This document shows, in pieces, positions 47,498-56,059 of a stretch of 64,000 nucleotides of DNA. Origin of the DNA: Borrelia hispanica CRI (GTDB taxonomy: Bacteria > Spirochaetota > Spirochaetia > Borreliales > Borreliaceae). Under the pieces are notes generated by a model. It did not search any database. It was not told the origin of the DNA and saw only the letters and a program-made list of their open reading frames with translations. The DNA lies in the NCBI RefSeq assembly GCF_000500065.1, contig NZ_AYOU01000163.1:245928-309927 (forward strand), read 5' to 3'. A program made the position numbers and the translations under genes. The first letter of the stretch is position 1; every line of letters begins with the position of its first letter.

Positions 47498-48190
47498 ATG
47501 TTTCTAGAAAAAATGTTAATTTCATTATTGTTTATACTAGTGCTATTAGCATCGTTTATTATATCTAGTGGTATAAAGGGTATTGGTGTCAAAAATGCAA
47601 ATTACATTACTGTTAAAGGATTGAGTGAAAGAGAAGTGTCATCAACTTTTTCAAGTTGGAGTTTAAATTATGAATTGGGTGGCAATAGTGTAGAAGAGAT
47701 TAATAAGTTAAATAATGCTAATTTATTGAAAATAAAGGATTTTTTTGTGAATTATGGGTTTCGTGAAGATGAGATAGATATGCTTAATATGAGTCTTAAT
47801 ATTGCAAATTATCGTGATACTCTTTACAAGTATAATGCTTATGTCTCCTTAGGTGTTCGTACTGCAGATGTTGATAAAATGGAGAGAGCAAGTAAAAATA
47901 TCACTGAACTTTACAATAAAGGAGTACTTTTAAATAGTAATCTTGGTCCAAGGTATTATTTTGACAAGATTAATGATGTTAAGCCTGATATGTTAGCAGA
48001 TTCTATTAAAAATGCTTATTCGGCAGCATTAGAGTTTGCACAGCATTCAGGTGTTGCTTTGGGTAAAGTGAAAACAGCAAATCAAGGGTATTTTGAGTTT
48101 ATTCCAATTGATAGAAGTGATGAAGATCATGCTCGTTATTCAAAGAAGATATTAAGGGTAGTTACTACAGTTTCTTATTATTTAGATTAA
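47498..48190 (+). CDS. SIMPL (DUF541) domain protein
   Basis: A 230-residue protein with an N-terminal signal or anchor (about 5-25) and a periplasmic SIMPL/DUF541 domain. NYITVKGLSEREVSSTFSSW opens the domain, followed by the helix VEEINKLNNANLLKIKDFFVN, and it closes with AYSAALEFAQHSGVALGKV. Family members (for example YggE, BP26) form ring-like or channel-like assemblies and are linked to oxidative stress; the role here is unknown. It is the first + gene after the dusA divergence and precedes pgl by 19 bases. Corresponds to BB0224 or BB0223. Confidence 0.8.
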   Translation: MFLEKMLISLLFILVLLASFIISSGIKGIGVKNANYITVKGLSEREVSSTFSSWSLNYELGGNSVEEINKLNNANLLKIKDFFVNYGFREDEIDMLNMSLNIANYRDTLYKYNAYVSLGVRTADVDKMERASKNITELYNKGVLLNSNLGPRYYFDKINDVKPDMLADSIKNAYSAALEFAQHSGVALGKVKTANQGYFEFIPIDRSDEDHARYSKKILRVVTTVSYYLD

Positions 48191-48209
48191 TTTATTCAAA
48201 GGAATAGTG

Positions 48210-48911
48210 ATGGAATTTTTATATTCTAATAAAGAAAGTGATTTAAAGAATAAGTTTTTTGAGTTTTTTTTAAATAATGTTAATCAAAGTGATTTTACTA
48301 GTATTGGAATTTGCGGTGGCCGCAATATTATTTCTTTTCTTAATGTTTTTGATGAGCAAAATTATTCTCTCAAGAAATCTCATTTTTTCTTAACCGATGA
48401 GCGTTGTGTTGATTTAGATAGCAATTATAGTAATTTTAAACTTTTAAGTGAAAATTTTTTTTCTAAAATGGTGGAGAAAAATTTGGTCTGTGGTTCAAAT
48501 TTACATCCTTTTATTTACAATGAATTTGATGAGACGTCTTCTATTTATAATTATAATATTGAATTTAATTCTAGGTTCACAAGATTAGATTTAAGTATTT
48601 TATCTGTTGGTGAGGATGGTCATATTGCATCTATCTTTCCTTCAAAGAAGCTTTTATTTTCTGAAATGGAAGGATATCAATATGAGTATGATTCACCAAA
48701 ACTTCCAAATAAAAGAATTAGTTTAACCCCTAAATCTTTATTTGCTTCTAAAGCATCTGTATTGTTTTTTATTGGGAACGAAAAAAGAAGTGCTTTAGAA
48801 AATTTTTTAAGTTCAGATATTTCTTTGCGGGAATGTCCAGCTAGGATTTTTAAAGACCATTCACATTTATTAGTTCTTACAAATATTGAGAGGGTCTATG
48901 CAGGATCCTAG
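48210..48911 (+). CDS. pgl: 6-phosphogluconolactonase
   Basis: A 233-residue NagB/DevB-family sugar-phosphate lactonase. The expected motifs are FFLTDERCVDLDSNYSNF near 58-75 and LSILSVGEDGHIASIFP near 130-146. Pgl hydrolyses 6-phosphogluconolactone in the oxidative pentose phosphate branch, giving NADPH in an organism with few other sources. The start is the ATG at 48210 (a GTG lies one codon upstream), with AAAGGAA before it. It overlaps fliG1 by 14 bases. Corresponds to BB0222. Confidence 0.9.
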   Translation: MEFLYSNKESDLKNKFFEFFLNNVNQSDFTSIGICGGRNIISFLNVFDEQNYSLKKSHFFLTDERCVDLDSNYSNFKLLSENFFSKMVEKNLVCGSNLHPFIYNEFDETSSIYNYNIEFNSRFTRLDLSILSVGEDGHIASIFPSKKLLFSEMEGYQYEYDSPKLPNKRISLTPKSLFASKASVLFFIGNEKRSALENFLSSDISLRECPARIFKDHSHLLVLTNIERVYAGS

Positions 48912-50133
48912 ACTGTCCAAATATCAAGATGTAAAAAATTTGGGAGTAAAGACCTTTCAAAATATTGGAAATAATAAACATATTAAGAGTAAAGGGTCGT
49001 ATGATGATTTAGGTGATGCTGAGATACAAGGCTCAATTCTGAAATCCTGGGTTAATTTGGTAAAAAAAAGAAAAAAAGATAGTCAAAGTAAATTCAATGT
49101 GTCCAGTAAAGGAGTGGAAAAGCCAGGGTTCATTCGTAGAGAGAGTAAAATATCTAAAATAGCAAAGTATTTTTTAGCTATTGGTCTTGAAAAATCAGCA
49201 GAGATTATGGCTGAACTTGATGATGCAGATATCATTGCTATTACTAGAGAAATTACAAAGATTAGATATATTACTCCTGATGATAAGAAACGAATTATTA
49301 GAGAGTTTGAAGAGTTGATTAGAAGTGAAAAAAAATATTTCAAAATTGACGATAAGTTTGCCTATGAACTATTAAATAAATCTTTGACTAAAACGCAAGC
49401 AAAGGAAATTTATAAAAAAGTTACAGGTATTGATCCTTTTTTGCCTTTTGATTATTTGTCTGGCATTGAAAATGAGCAGCTTTGGGCTTTAATTAGGAAT
49501 GAAAATGTTCAAACACTTTTAGTTATATATGGTTATTTGACTAAAGAACAAAAAAAATATGTTTTTTCTATGTTAGAAATGGATGTTAAAAAAATTTTTA
49601 TTAAAACTCTTGCTAAACCAAGACAGTTGAATGTGGATATTATTGAGGTTATCTCTAATAGATTAAAGGATAGATTAAAAATTCAAGGTAAGCTTAGGAC
49701 TGAAAAACTTGATGGCTCTAAGATACTTGTTGATATTTTAAGTTATATGGATTTTGAAGATGAAAAAAATCTTTTAAGTAATATTGATATGAAGGTTTTC
49801 AATCCTGTTAAAGATATTGAAATTAAAGAAAAAATATTTGATATTAATGTGATACTTAGAATTACGGATAATGATATGCATAATATTTTAAGAGAGTTTA
49901 AAAACCATGATATTGCAATGATTATTAAGGATAAAAGTGATGAGATTAGAAATAAAATTCTTTTTAATATTTCAAGGAGACGTAAAGAACTTGTCTTAGA
50001 AGAAGAATCCTTTTTAAAAAGGGTAAGGAAAAAAGATGTAAAGGCAATGACTGCGTCTTTTGTTAATTATATTAAAGAGTTGACTTTGAAAGGTGAGTTG
50101 ACTATTTATAGAAAGAATGAGGAGTTTGTTTAG
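48898..50133 (+). CDS. fliG1: FliG1, divergent flagellar switch paralogue
   Basis: A 411-residue protein, about 70 longer than standard FliG because of a charged N-terminal extension (1-85). The N, middle and C domains of FliG can be followed (SKIAKYFLAIGLEKSAEIMAEL; ... ILREFKNHDIAMIIKDKSDEIRNKIL). However, the middle-domain EHPQT becomes NENVQT, and the charged F-x-F-E-D torque helix becomes IFDINVILRI. So it is unlikely to be the main rotor protein. In B. burgdorferi, FliG1 sits at one pole and FliG2 builds the motor (recalled). The ATG at 48898 follows GAGAGGG. Corresponds to BB0221. Confidence 0.88.
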   Translation: MQDPRLSKYQDVKNLGVKTFQNIGNNKHIKSKGSYDDLGDAEIQGSILKSWVNLVKKRKKDSQSKFNVSSKGVEKPGFIRRESKISKIAKYFLAIGLEKSAEIMAELDDADIIAITREITKIRYITPDDKKRIIREFEELIRSEKKYFKIDDKFAYELLNKSLTKTQAKEIYKKVTGIDPFLPFDYLSGIENEQLWALIRNENVQTLLVIYGYLTKEQKKYVFSMLEMDVKKIFIKTLAKPRQLNVDIIEVISNRLKDRLKIQGKLRTEKLDGSKILVDILSYMDFEDEKNLLSNIDMKVFNPVKDIEIKEKIFDINVILRITDNDMHNILREFKNHDIAMIIKDKSDEIRNKILFNISRRRKELVLEEESFLKRVRKKDVKAMTASFVNYIKELTLKGELTIYRKNEEFV

Positions 50134-51911
50134 TGAAACTTGATGAGCTACGTGCAAAATATATAGACTTTTTTAAAAGTAAGGGACATTGTGAGATTGC
50201 AGGTAAATCTTTAATTCCTGATAATGATTCTACAGTTCTTTTTAATACGGCTGGCATGCAGCCCCTTGTACCTTATTTGCTTGGAGAGATTCATCCATCT
50301 GGAGATATGTTAGTTGATGTTCAAAAATGTTTAAGAACAGGAGATATTGATGAGGTTGGAGATTTAAGTCATTTGACTTTTTTTGAGATGCTTGGAAATT
50401 GGTCTCTTGGCTCTTATTTTAAAGAGCTTTCTGTAGAATATAGTTTTGAATTTTTAACTTCACCTCATTATTTAAATATTTCAAAAGATAAACTTTATGT
50501 CAGTGTATTTGAAGGTGATAAAGATATTCCTAGAGATACAAAGACAGCTGATATTTGGGAAAAACTTGGAATTTCTAGAGATAGAATATTTTATCTCTCA
50601 AGAGAGCATAATTTTTGGGGTCCTGTTGGGAATATAGGTCCTTGTGGTCCAGATACCGAGATATTTGTTGATACAGGCATAGACAAATGTTCTAATACGT
50701 GTGATATTACTTGTTCTTGTGGCAAATATTTTGAGATTTGGAATAATGTTTTTATGCAATATAACAAGGATAATAATGGTAATTATGAAGAATTAAAGAG
50801 GAAATGTGTAGATACAGGTATGGGTATTGAGAGGACAATTACATTTTTACAGGGAAAATCTTCAGTTTATGATACTGATGCATTTAGACCTATAATCAAA
50901 CAGATAGAAGAAATTTCTGGTAAGGTTTATGGGGATAATTTAGAAGATGATAAGGCTATTAGAATCATTGCTGATCATATTAAGGCCAGTTGTTTTATTT
51001 TAGCTGATAATTTTTCAGTTCTCCCATCTAATATAGGACAAGGTTATGTTTTAAGAAGGCTTATTAGAAGAGCTATTAGATATGCAAAAAAACTTGGTAT
51101 GGAATCTCATTGTTTATCAGATCTTGTTGATTCTGTTGAAGACATTTATAAGTCTTTTTATAAAGAGATAACAGAAAAAAAAGATTTTATTAAGAATGAA
51201 TTGAATATGGAAGAAGAAAAATTTTTTAAGACTTTGCGTTATGGCGAACAAGAATTTATTAAGTTGATCGATCAGTTATCATCAAAATTAATTCCAGGTG
51301 ATATTTCTTTTAAACTTTATGATACTTATGGTTTTCCTTATGAAATTACAGAAGAACTTGCAATTGAATATGGGTTTAGTATGGATAGGGAGGGTTTTGA
51401 AGAACATTTTAAAAAACATCAAGAAGTGTCTAAGAAGGGAAGTGATAAGATATTTAAAGGTGGACTTGCAGATTGTTCATATGAGACTACTAAATTGCAT
51501 ACAGCCACTCATTTACTTCATAAGGCTCTTCAATTGGTGCTAGGTGATCATGTAAGACAAAAGGGTAGTAATATTACTTCTCAGAGATTAAGATTTGATT
51601 TTAGTCATCCTTGTAAAATGACAGATGATGAGATAAAAAAGGTTGAGGATATTGTTAATTTACAAATAAAAAATAAATTGTCTGTAAAGAAATCTATAAT
51701 GAGTTTGGAGGATGCTTTGGTTAAAGGGGCTATGGCTTTATTTGGTGAGAAATATGAAGATATTGTAAGTGTATATGAAATAGATGGTTTTTCAATTGAA
51801 GTTTGCGGTGGTCCTCATGTTAGTAATACCAGTGAGCTTGGCACTTTTAAGATACAAAAAGAACAAGCTTCTTCATCAGGAATAAGGAGAATAAGGGCAA
51901 TTTTGATATGA
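50133..51911 (+). CDS. alaS: Alanyl-tRNA synthetase, short form without C-Ala domain
   Basis: A 592-residue class II synthetase, against about 870 in most bacteria. The catalytic domain is complete (NTAGMQPLVPYLLG; FFEMLGNWSLGSYF; GMGIERTITFLQG). The editing domain has its zinc ligands, HTATH (H456, H460) and CGGPH (C558, H562), so mischarged Ser-tRNA-Ala should be cleared. The C-terminal oligomerisation and C-Ala domain is missing: the protein stops soon after the editing site. The start is GTG, sharing one base with the fliG1 stop, with GAGGAG upstream. Corresponds to BB0220. Confidence 0.95.
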   Translation: MKLDELRAKYIDFFKSKGHCEIAGKSLIPDNDSTVLFNTAGMQPLVPYLLGEIHPSGDMLVDVQKCLRTGDIDEVGDLSHLTFFEMLGNWSLGSYFKELSVEYSFEFLTSPHYLNISKDKLYVSVFEGDKDIPRDTKTADIWEKLGISRDRIFYLSREHNFWGPVGNIGPCGPDTEIFVDTGIDKCSNTCDITCSCGKYFEIWNNVFMQYNKDNNGNYEELKRKCVDTGMGIERTITFLQGKSSVYDTDAFRPIIKQIEEISGKVYGDNLEDDKAIRIIADHIKASCFILADNFSVLPSNIGQGYVLRRLIRRAIRYAKKLGMESHCLSDLVDSVEDIYKSFYKEITEKKDFIKNELNMEEEKFFKTLRYGEQEFIKLIDQLSSKLIPGDISFKLYDTYGFPYEITEELAIEYGFSMDREGFEEHFKKHQEVSKKGSDKIFKGGLADCSYETTKLHTATHLLHKALQLVLGDHVRQKGSNITSQRLRFDFSHPCKMTDDEIKKVEDIVNLQIKNKLSVKKSIMSLEDALVKGAMALFGEKYEDIVSVYEIDGFSIEVCGGPHVSNTSELGTFKIQKEQASSSGIRRIRAILI

Positions 51912-51938
51912 TAATATAAAAATTATGGAGGATACTTT

Positions 51939-52760
51939 ATGTTTAAGCATTTGTGTGATTATTTATTAACCCTTCATCCTATTTTTTTAGGGTTTTTGGG
52001 GTCTGTTTTTACTTGGTTTACCACTGCTTTTGGAGCAGCTGCTGTTTTTTGTTTTAGGCGAGTCAATAATAAAATAATGGATGCTATGCTTGGATTTTCG
52101 GCAGGAATTATGATTGCTGCTAGTTTTTTTTCACTTATTAAACCAGCAATAGAGATGGCAGAAGAGCTTGGTTATGTTACTTGGGTACCTGCAGTTTGCG
52201 GTTTTCTTTGTGGTGCATTTTTTATATATATTGTAGATGTCTTTGTGCCAGATCTTGAAAATTTAACATTTATTGATGAAGATTTAACCAGACATGGAAA
52301 GAAGGATTTTTTGCTTTTTACAGCTGTAACTTTACATAACTTTCCTGAAGGACTTGCTGTTGGTGTTGCTTTTGGTGCGCTAGCATCTTCTCCTGATCTT
52401 CATACTTTAGTTGGAGCTATGATTCTTACATTGGGAATTGGTATTCAAAATATACCAGAAGGTGCAGCTATTTCTTTGCCTTTAAGAAGAGGTCATGTTC
52501 CTTTATGGAAGTGTTTTAATTATGGACAAATGTCAGGATTGGTGGAAATTATTGGAGGCTTTTTGGGTTCTTATGCTGTTTATACTTTTACTAGAATTTT
52601 ACCCTTTGCTTTATCCTTTTCTGCAGGTGCAATGATTTATGTCTCAATTGAACAATTAATACCTGAGGCTAAAAGGAAAGATATTGATAATAAGATCCCG
52701 ACCATATTTGGAGTTATTGGGTTTTCTTTAATGATGTTTCTTGATGTTTCTTTGGGTTAA
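51939..52760 (+). CDS. gufA: ZIP family metal transporter (GufA type)
   Basis: A 273-residue, eight-span protein with the metal motifs of the ZIP/GufA group: TLHNFPEGLAVGVAFG and IQNIPEGAAISLPL. Homologues move Zn, Fe or Mn into the cytoplasm; Borrelia uses Mn rather than Fe, but the substrate of this protein is not evident. GGAGG precedes the ATG by eight bases. Its stop codon is one base away from the convergent pstB stop, so no terminator fits between them. Corresponds to BB0219. Confidence 0.88.
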   Translation: MFKHLCDYLLTLHPIFLGFLGSVFTWFTTAFGAAAVFCFRRVNNKIMDAMLGFSAGIMIAASFFSLIKPAIEMAEELGYVTWVPAVCGFLCGAFFIYIVDVFVPDLENLTFIDEDLTRHGKKDFLLFTAVTLHNFPEGLAVGVAFGALASSPDLHTLVGAMILTLGIGIQNIPEGAAISLPLRRGHVPLWKCFNYGQMSGLVEIIGGFLGSYAVYTFTRILPFALSFSAGAMIYVSIEQLIPEAKRKDIDNKIPTIFGVIGFSLMMFLDVSLG

Positions 52761-52761
52761 T

Positions 52762-53526
52762 TTAGCCAAATTTCCCGGTGATATATTCTTCTGTTTTAAT
52801 ATTTTTAGGATTGAAGAATAATTCATCTGTTTTGCTTTCTTCTTCAATGTATCCATTTAAGAAGAAAGCTGTTCTGTCAGATATTCTTCCAGCTTGTTGC
52901 ATATTATGAGTTACTATTATGATAGTATAACTTTCTTTTAGATTTATTATTAATTCTTCAATTTTGCCTGTTGATATTGGATCAAGAGCGGAGGTAGGTT
53001 CATCCATTAGTATTACATTTGGTTCTATTGCAAGGGTTCTTGCAATACAGAGTCTTTGTTGTTGTCCTCCTGAAAGACTTAGTGCATTTCTGTTAAGTTT
53101 GTCTTTCACTTCATTCCATAATGCGGATTTAATTAAAGATTTTTCAACTATTTCATCAAGCTTTTTTTTATCTTTGATTCCATGAATTTTGGGGCCATAA
53201 CTTATGTTGTCATAAACTGACATTAAGAATGGATTGGGAGTTTGAAAAACCATTCCTATTTTTCTTCTAAGTTCTAAGACATCAAAGTTATTTGAATAAA
53301 TGCTTTTACCTTCATACATAACTTTTCCTTCTATTTTAACTCCTTCAACAAGGTCATTCATTCTATTAAGTGTTCTGAGGAAAGTTGATTTACCACAACC
53401 TGATGGACCTATTAATGCAGTGATGCTATTTCTTAATATTGATATATTAATGTTACTTAATGCTTTAAAATCTGTATAAAATAAATTTAAATTTTCTGTT
53501 TGAATGATAGCTTTGTCTTGGTTCAT
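52762..53526 (-). CDS. pstB: Phosphate ABC transporter ATPase PstB
   Basis: A 254-residue ABC ATPase of normal length. Walker [10 protein letters not shown] is at 40-48, signature [16 protein letters not shown] near 150, Walker [13 protein letters not shown], and the His of the H loop is in VTHNM. It powers phosphate uptake with PstC and PstA. It is last in pstSCAB, three bases after pstA; no phoU follows, so control by PhoU is not evident in this cluster. Corresponds to BB0218. Confidence 0.96.
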   Translation of the reverse strand: MNQDKAIIQTENLNLFYTDFKALSNINISILRNSITALIGPSGCGKSTFLRTLNRMNDLVEGVKIEGKVMYEGKSIYSNNFDVLELRRKIGMVFQTPNPFLMSVYDNISYGPKIHGIKDKKKLDEIVEKSLIKSALWNEVKDKLNRNALSLSGGQQQRLCIARTLAIEPNVILMDEPTSALDPISTGKIEELIINLKESYTIIIVTHNMQQAGRISDRTAFFLNGYIEEESKTDELFFNPKNIKTEEYITGKFG

Positions 53527-53529
53527 TTG

Positions 53530-55068
53530 CTAAATCCTATATAATTTGTTAATTAAAAATTTTGATATTAAATTTATTGATAATATTATTATTATGAGTA
53601 TTGATGCTGTTGCAAATCCTTTATCTAAATATCCCTCTTGAAATAGTAATAATAGGTGTACGGTTAAACTTCTTGAAGGTTCGTTTAAAGCGCTTGCAAG
53701 GCCCAAGTTTGTTCCCATTGTAAAGAGAAGTACAGCAGTCTCCCCAAGAGCACGTCCTATTGCAAGGACTATTCCTGTTAATATTCCTGGATTAGCAGCG
53801 GGTAATAAAATTTTAATTATAGTTTCTGTTTTATTAGCGCCAAGTGCAAACGATGCGTATTTGTATGATTTTGGAATTGATTTTAGTGATTCTTCTGTTG
53901 TTTTGACAATCATTGGTAATATCATTAAAGAACTTGTGATTGCTCCTGAGAGTATTCCCATTCCAAAAATTGGAACAAAAAAGATAAGTCCAAAGAGTCC
54001 AAATATAATGGCAGGAATGGATGATAAGATATCAACGCTCATAGATACTGTTTTATAGAATACTTTGTTTGAAGTATATTCTGCAAGCATTATTCCCGTA
54101 CCAATTCCTATTAAAATTGAAATTATTGCTGTAAGTAGTATGACATAAAATGTATTTAAGATTAAATAAGAAATACCTCCATATTTTCCAGAATTTCTTG
54201 GTGTAGATAATATGAAATTTAAATTTAATGGCATGCTTTTTTTTATATCATATAATTTTAAAAAAGGTGCATCATTTTTGTAAAAGTAATGCCAGGGTAC
54301 AATTGCAATTGTACCCTCATTTTTTTCCACTATTTTTATTGCATTTGGATCATAGTCTGAGTATTTTATGATATTCAATTTGATATCTTTAGATATTAAG
54401 TCATTCCAATTTGCTTTTCCTATGAGTAATTTTTTGATTTGCTTAAGGTTTATCATGTCAATAATTTCATTTTCACTTTTTTGTAATGTTTTTTTACCTA
54501 CTAGAATTGATATGGATCTGATTCTTAGTGATTGAATTTTTGGATATTTTTTAAAATCTAATTTTTCAAGATCATCTTTAGTTAGGTATCCAATAGCACC
54601 ATCTGTTTGATTTATAGTTTTTATCATATCTTCACTTGATTCTACGAGTTTTATATATCTGTTATTGAATTTATTGTTTTTGGTAAGAGTTTGTAGTATT
54701 ACTTCATTTGACATATTTGGTTTAGAGCTTGCAATTGGTACTATATCAAGATTTTGGTCTGAGATACTACCCCAATGTGAGATCTTGTTATTGTATATGT
54801 TATAAATGTCTTGAGTAGTAATTTCGTCAATTTTAATGCTTTTATTGATTATGAATGCTATTTTGACTGTATTATTATTTGATTTAAATGGTAAGAAATG
54901 TGTTGTTTCATCTAAGAATAATGATTCTTTTTTGCTTGTAAAGAATAGTGAATTGTATACTATGTAGGATATTATAAATAACAGTAATGTTATTAAAAAA
55001 TAAGCAATAAATTTGATTATGCAAAATGCAATTTGATTAAATAGTTTATTCATTTGAATTTTTTTCAC
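53530..55068 (-). CDS. pstA: PstA permease with an inserted PstS-like periplasmic domain
   Basis: A 512-residue protein, against about 296 for E. coli PstA. Span 1 (about 14-41) is followed by an extra hydrophilic region (about 45-290), then five spans of the permease core with the EAA-type loop GANKTETIIKILLPAANPG near 405-423 and IGRALGETA. The insert looks like a binding-protein fold: IYNNKISHWGSIS and DIVPIASSKPNMSNEVIL echo the PstS pattern GkIxxW and xIxPixRxxxSGT. A second, similar stretch, LLIGKANWNDL, lies near 217. So it may be a permease fused to one or two degenerate binding half-domains. It overlaps pstC by 4 bases. Confidence 0.9.
   Translation of the reverse strand: MKKIQMNKLFNQIAFCIIKFIAYFLITLLLFIISYIVYNSLFFTSKKESLFLDETTHFLPFKSNNNTVKIAFIINKSIKIDEITTQDIYNIYNNKISHWGSISDQNLDIVPIASSKPNMSNEVILQTLTKNNKFNNRYIKLVESSEDMIKTINQTDGAIGYLTKDDLEKLDFKKYPKIQSLRIRSISILVGKKTLQKSENEIIDMINLKQIKKLLIGKANWNDLISKDIKLNIIKYSDYDPNAIKIVEKNEGTIAIVPWHYFYKNDAPFLKLYDIKKSMPLNLNFILSTPRNSGKYGGISYLILNTFYVILLTAIISILIGIGTGIMLAEYTSNKVFYKTVSMSVDILSSIPAIIFGLFGLIFFVPIFGMGILSGAITSSLMILPMIVKTTEESLKSIPKSYKYASFALGANKTETIIKILLPAANPGILTGIVLAIGRALGETAVLLFTMGTNLGLASALNEPSRSLTVHLLLLFQEGYLDKGFATASILIIIILSINLISKFLINKLYRI
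54294..54326 (+). terminator. Terminator-like hairpin antisense to pstA
   Basis: A perfect 24-bp palindrome, 54294-54317 (GGGTAC arms), is followed by two bases and seven T (54320-54326) on the + strand. That is the form of an intrinsic terminator for a + transcript, the direction of gufA read-through. It lies inside the pstA insert region (residues about 250-258). A role is inference. Confidence 0.45.
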
Positions 55069-55973
55069 TTAATTTTTAGCCTTTTGGATGAAGATAGAAT
55101 CAAATGTTTAATTGAATTTGTTATTATGACTAATGATAGTAATACCAATGCTGTTGAAAATAGAGCTTCTTTATGAGTTCCAGATGCATATCCCATGTCT
55201 ATTGCAATGTTTACTGTTAGTGTTCTAATGGGTGAGAAAATATTTTTTATAAATAGGGGTGAACCACCACCAACCATTAAAACAGCTATTGTCTCACCAA
55301 TTGCTCTTCCTATTGCTAGTATTACTCCTGCTAGAATGCCTTTACTAGCTGAAGGAATCATTACTTTGTATATTGTTTGCCAATCTGTTGCAGCCAGTGC
55401 AAGAGATGCTAATTTATATGATTTGGGGACAGTTTTAAGAGATGTATATGAAACACTAATTATTGTTGGGAGTATCATTATACTTAAAACTATTATTGAA
55501 GTTATTAGATTATATCCTAAATTATCTTCTCTTATAAAAGTATTTTTTATAAGAGAAGATATAAATGTGCTTCCAAAAAATCCATATACTACACTTGGAA
55601 TGCCTGCTAAGAGTTCTATGATCGTTTGCAATGTTTTTTGGTAGATACCTTTAGTTTTCTCAGACAAATAGATTGCAAATCCAAGGCCAATTGGTAGTGC
55701 AATTGCAACAGAAAAAAATGTTGTTAAAGCTGAATTGATAATAAAAGATAAAATACCATAAGATTTTTGTATTTTACTGGTAGGATTCCAATCTGTACTG
55801 AATAAAAAATTTAAAATATTAATTTTATTGTTCAAAAAAGGTGTTATTCCATTTTTAATAATAAATAAGATTAATAATAATATTATTAGAGTACTAATTG
55901 TTGCGGATGCAAAAATAAAGCAGTTAAAAACTAATCTAACAATATTTCTTTTTGTTTTTAGAGTTAATTGCAT
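55065..55973 (-). CDS. pstC: Phosphate ABC transporter permease PstC
   Basis: A 302-residue, six-span permease of normal length. The first periplasmic loop holds the STDWNPTSKIQKSYGILSF segment typical of PstC. The EAA-type loop ALAATDWQTIYKVMIPSAS and IGRAIGETIAVLMVGGG follow. It pairs with PstA. The coding sequence contains a 17-bp perfect inverted repeat at 55523-55561. pstS lies 86 bases upstream. Corresponds to BB0216. Confidence 0.96.
   Translation of the reverse strand: MQLTLKTKRNIVRLVFNCFIFASATISTLIILLLILFIIKNGITPFLNNKINILNFLFSTDWNPTSKIQKSYGILSFIINSALTTFFSVAIALPIGLGFAIYLSEKTKGIYQKTLQTIIELLAGIPSVVYGFFGSTFISSLIKNTFIREDNLGYNLITSIIVLSIMILPTIISVSYTSLKTVPKSYKLASLALAATDWQTIYKVMIPSASKGILAGVILAIGRAIGETIAVLMVGGGSPLFIKNIFSPIRTLTVNIAIDMGYASGTHKEALFSTALVLLSLVIITNSIKHLILSSSKRLKIK
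55523..55561 (-). other. 17-bp perfect hairpin inside pstC
   Basis: Arms 55523-55539 and 55545-55561 are perfectly complementary with a 5-base loop. On the mRNA this codes for a periplasmic-loop stretch near residues 138-150. No U-run follows. Such a stem could affect translation or be an RNase target within the pstSCAB transcript. Confidence 0.55.
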
Positions 55974-56059
55974 TCTTTAAAAGAGTTCCCCTATAGAAAG
56001 AAATTGAATCTTGATAAGATTATATTTAATTTAAATACTTAGTCAAATTTTTCATAGTA

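Noticed and set aside
53530..55068. Sequencing error that fused two genes in pstA
   Set aside because: The frame is continuous, the insert lies at a natural periplasmic loop after span 1, and it begins with no start site of its own.
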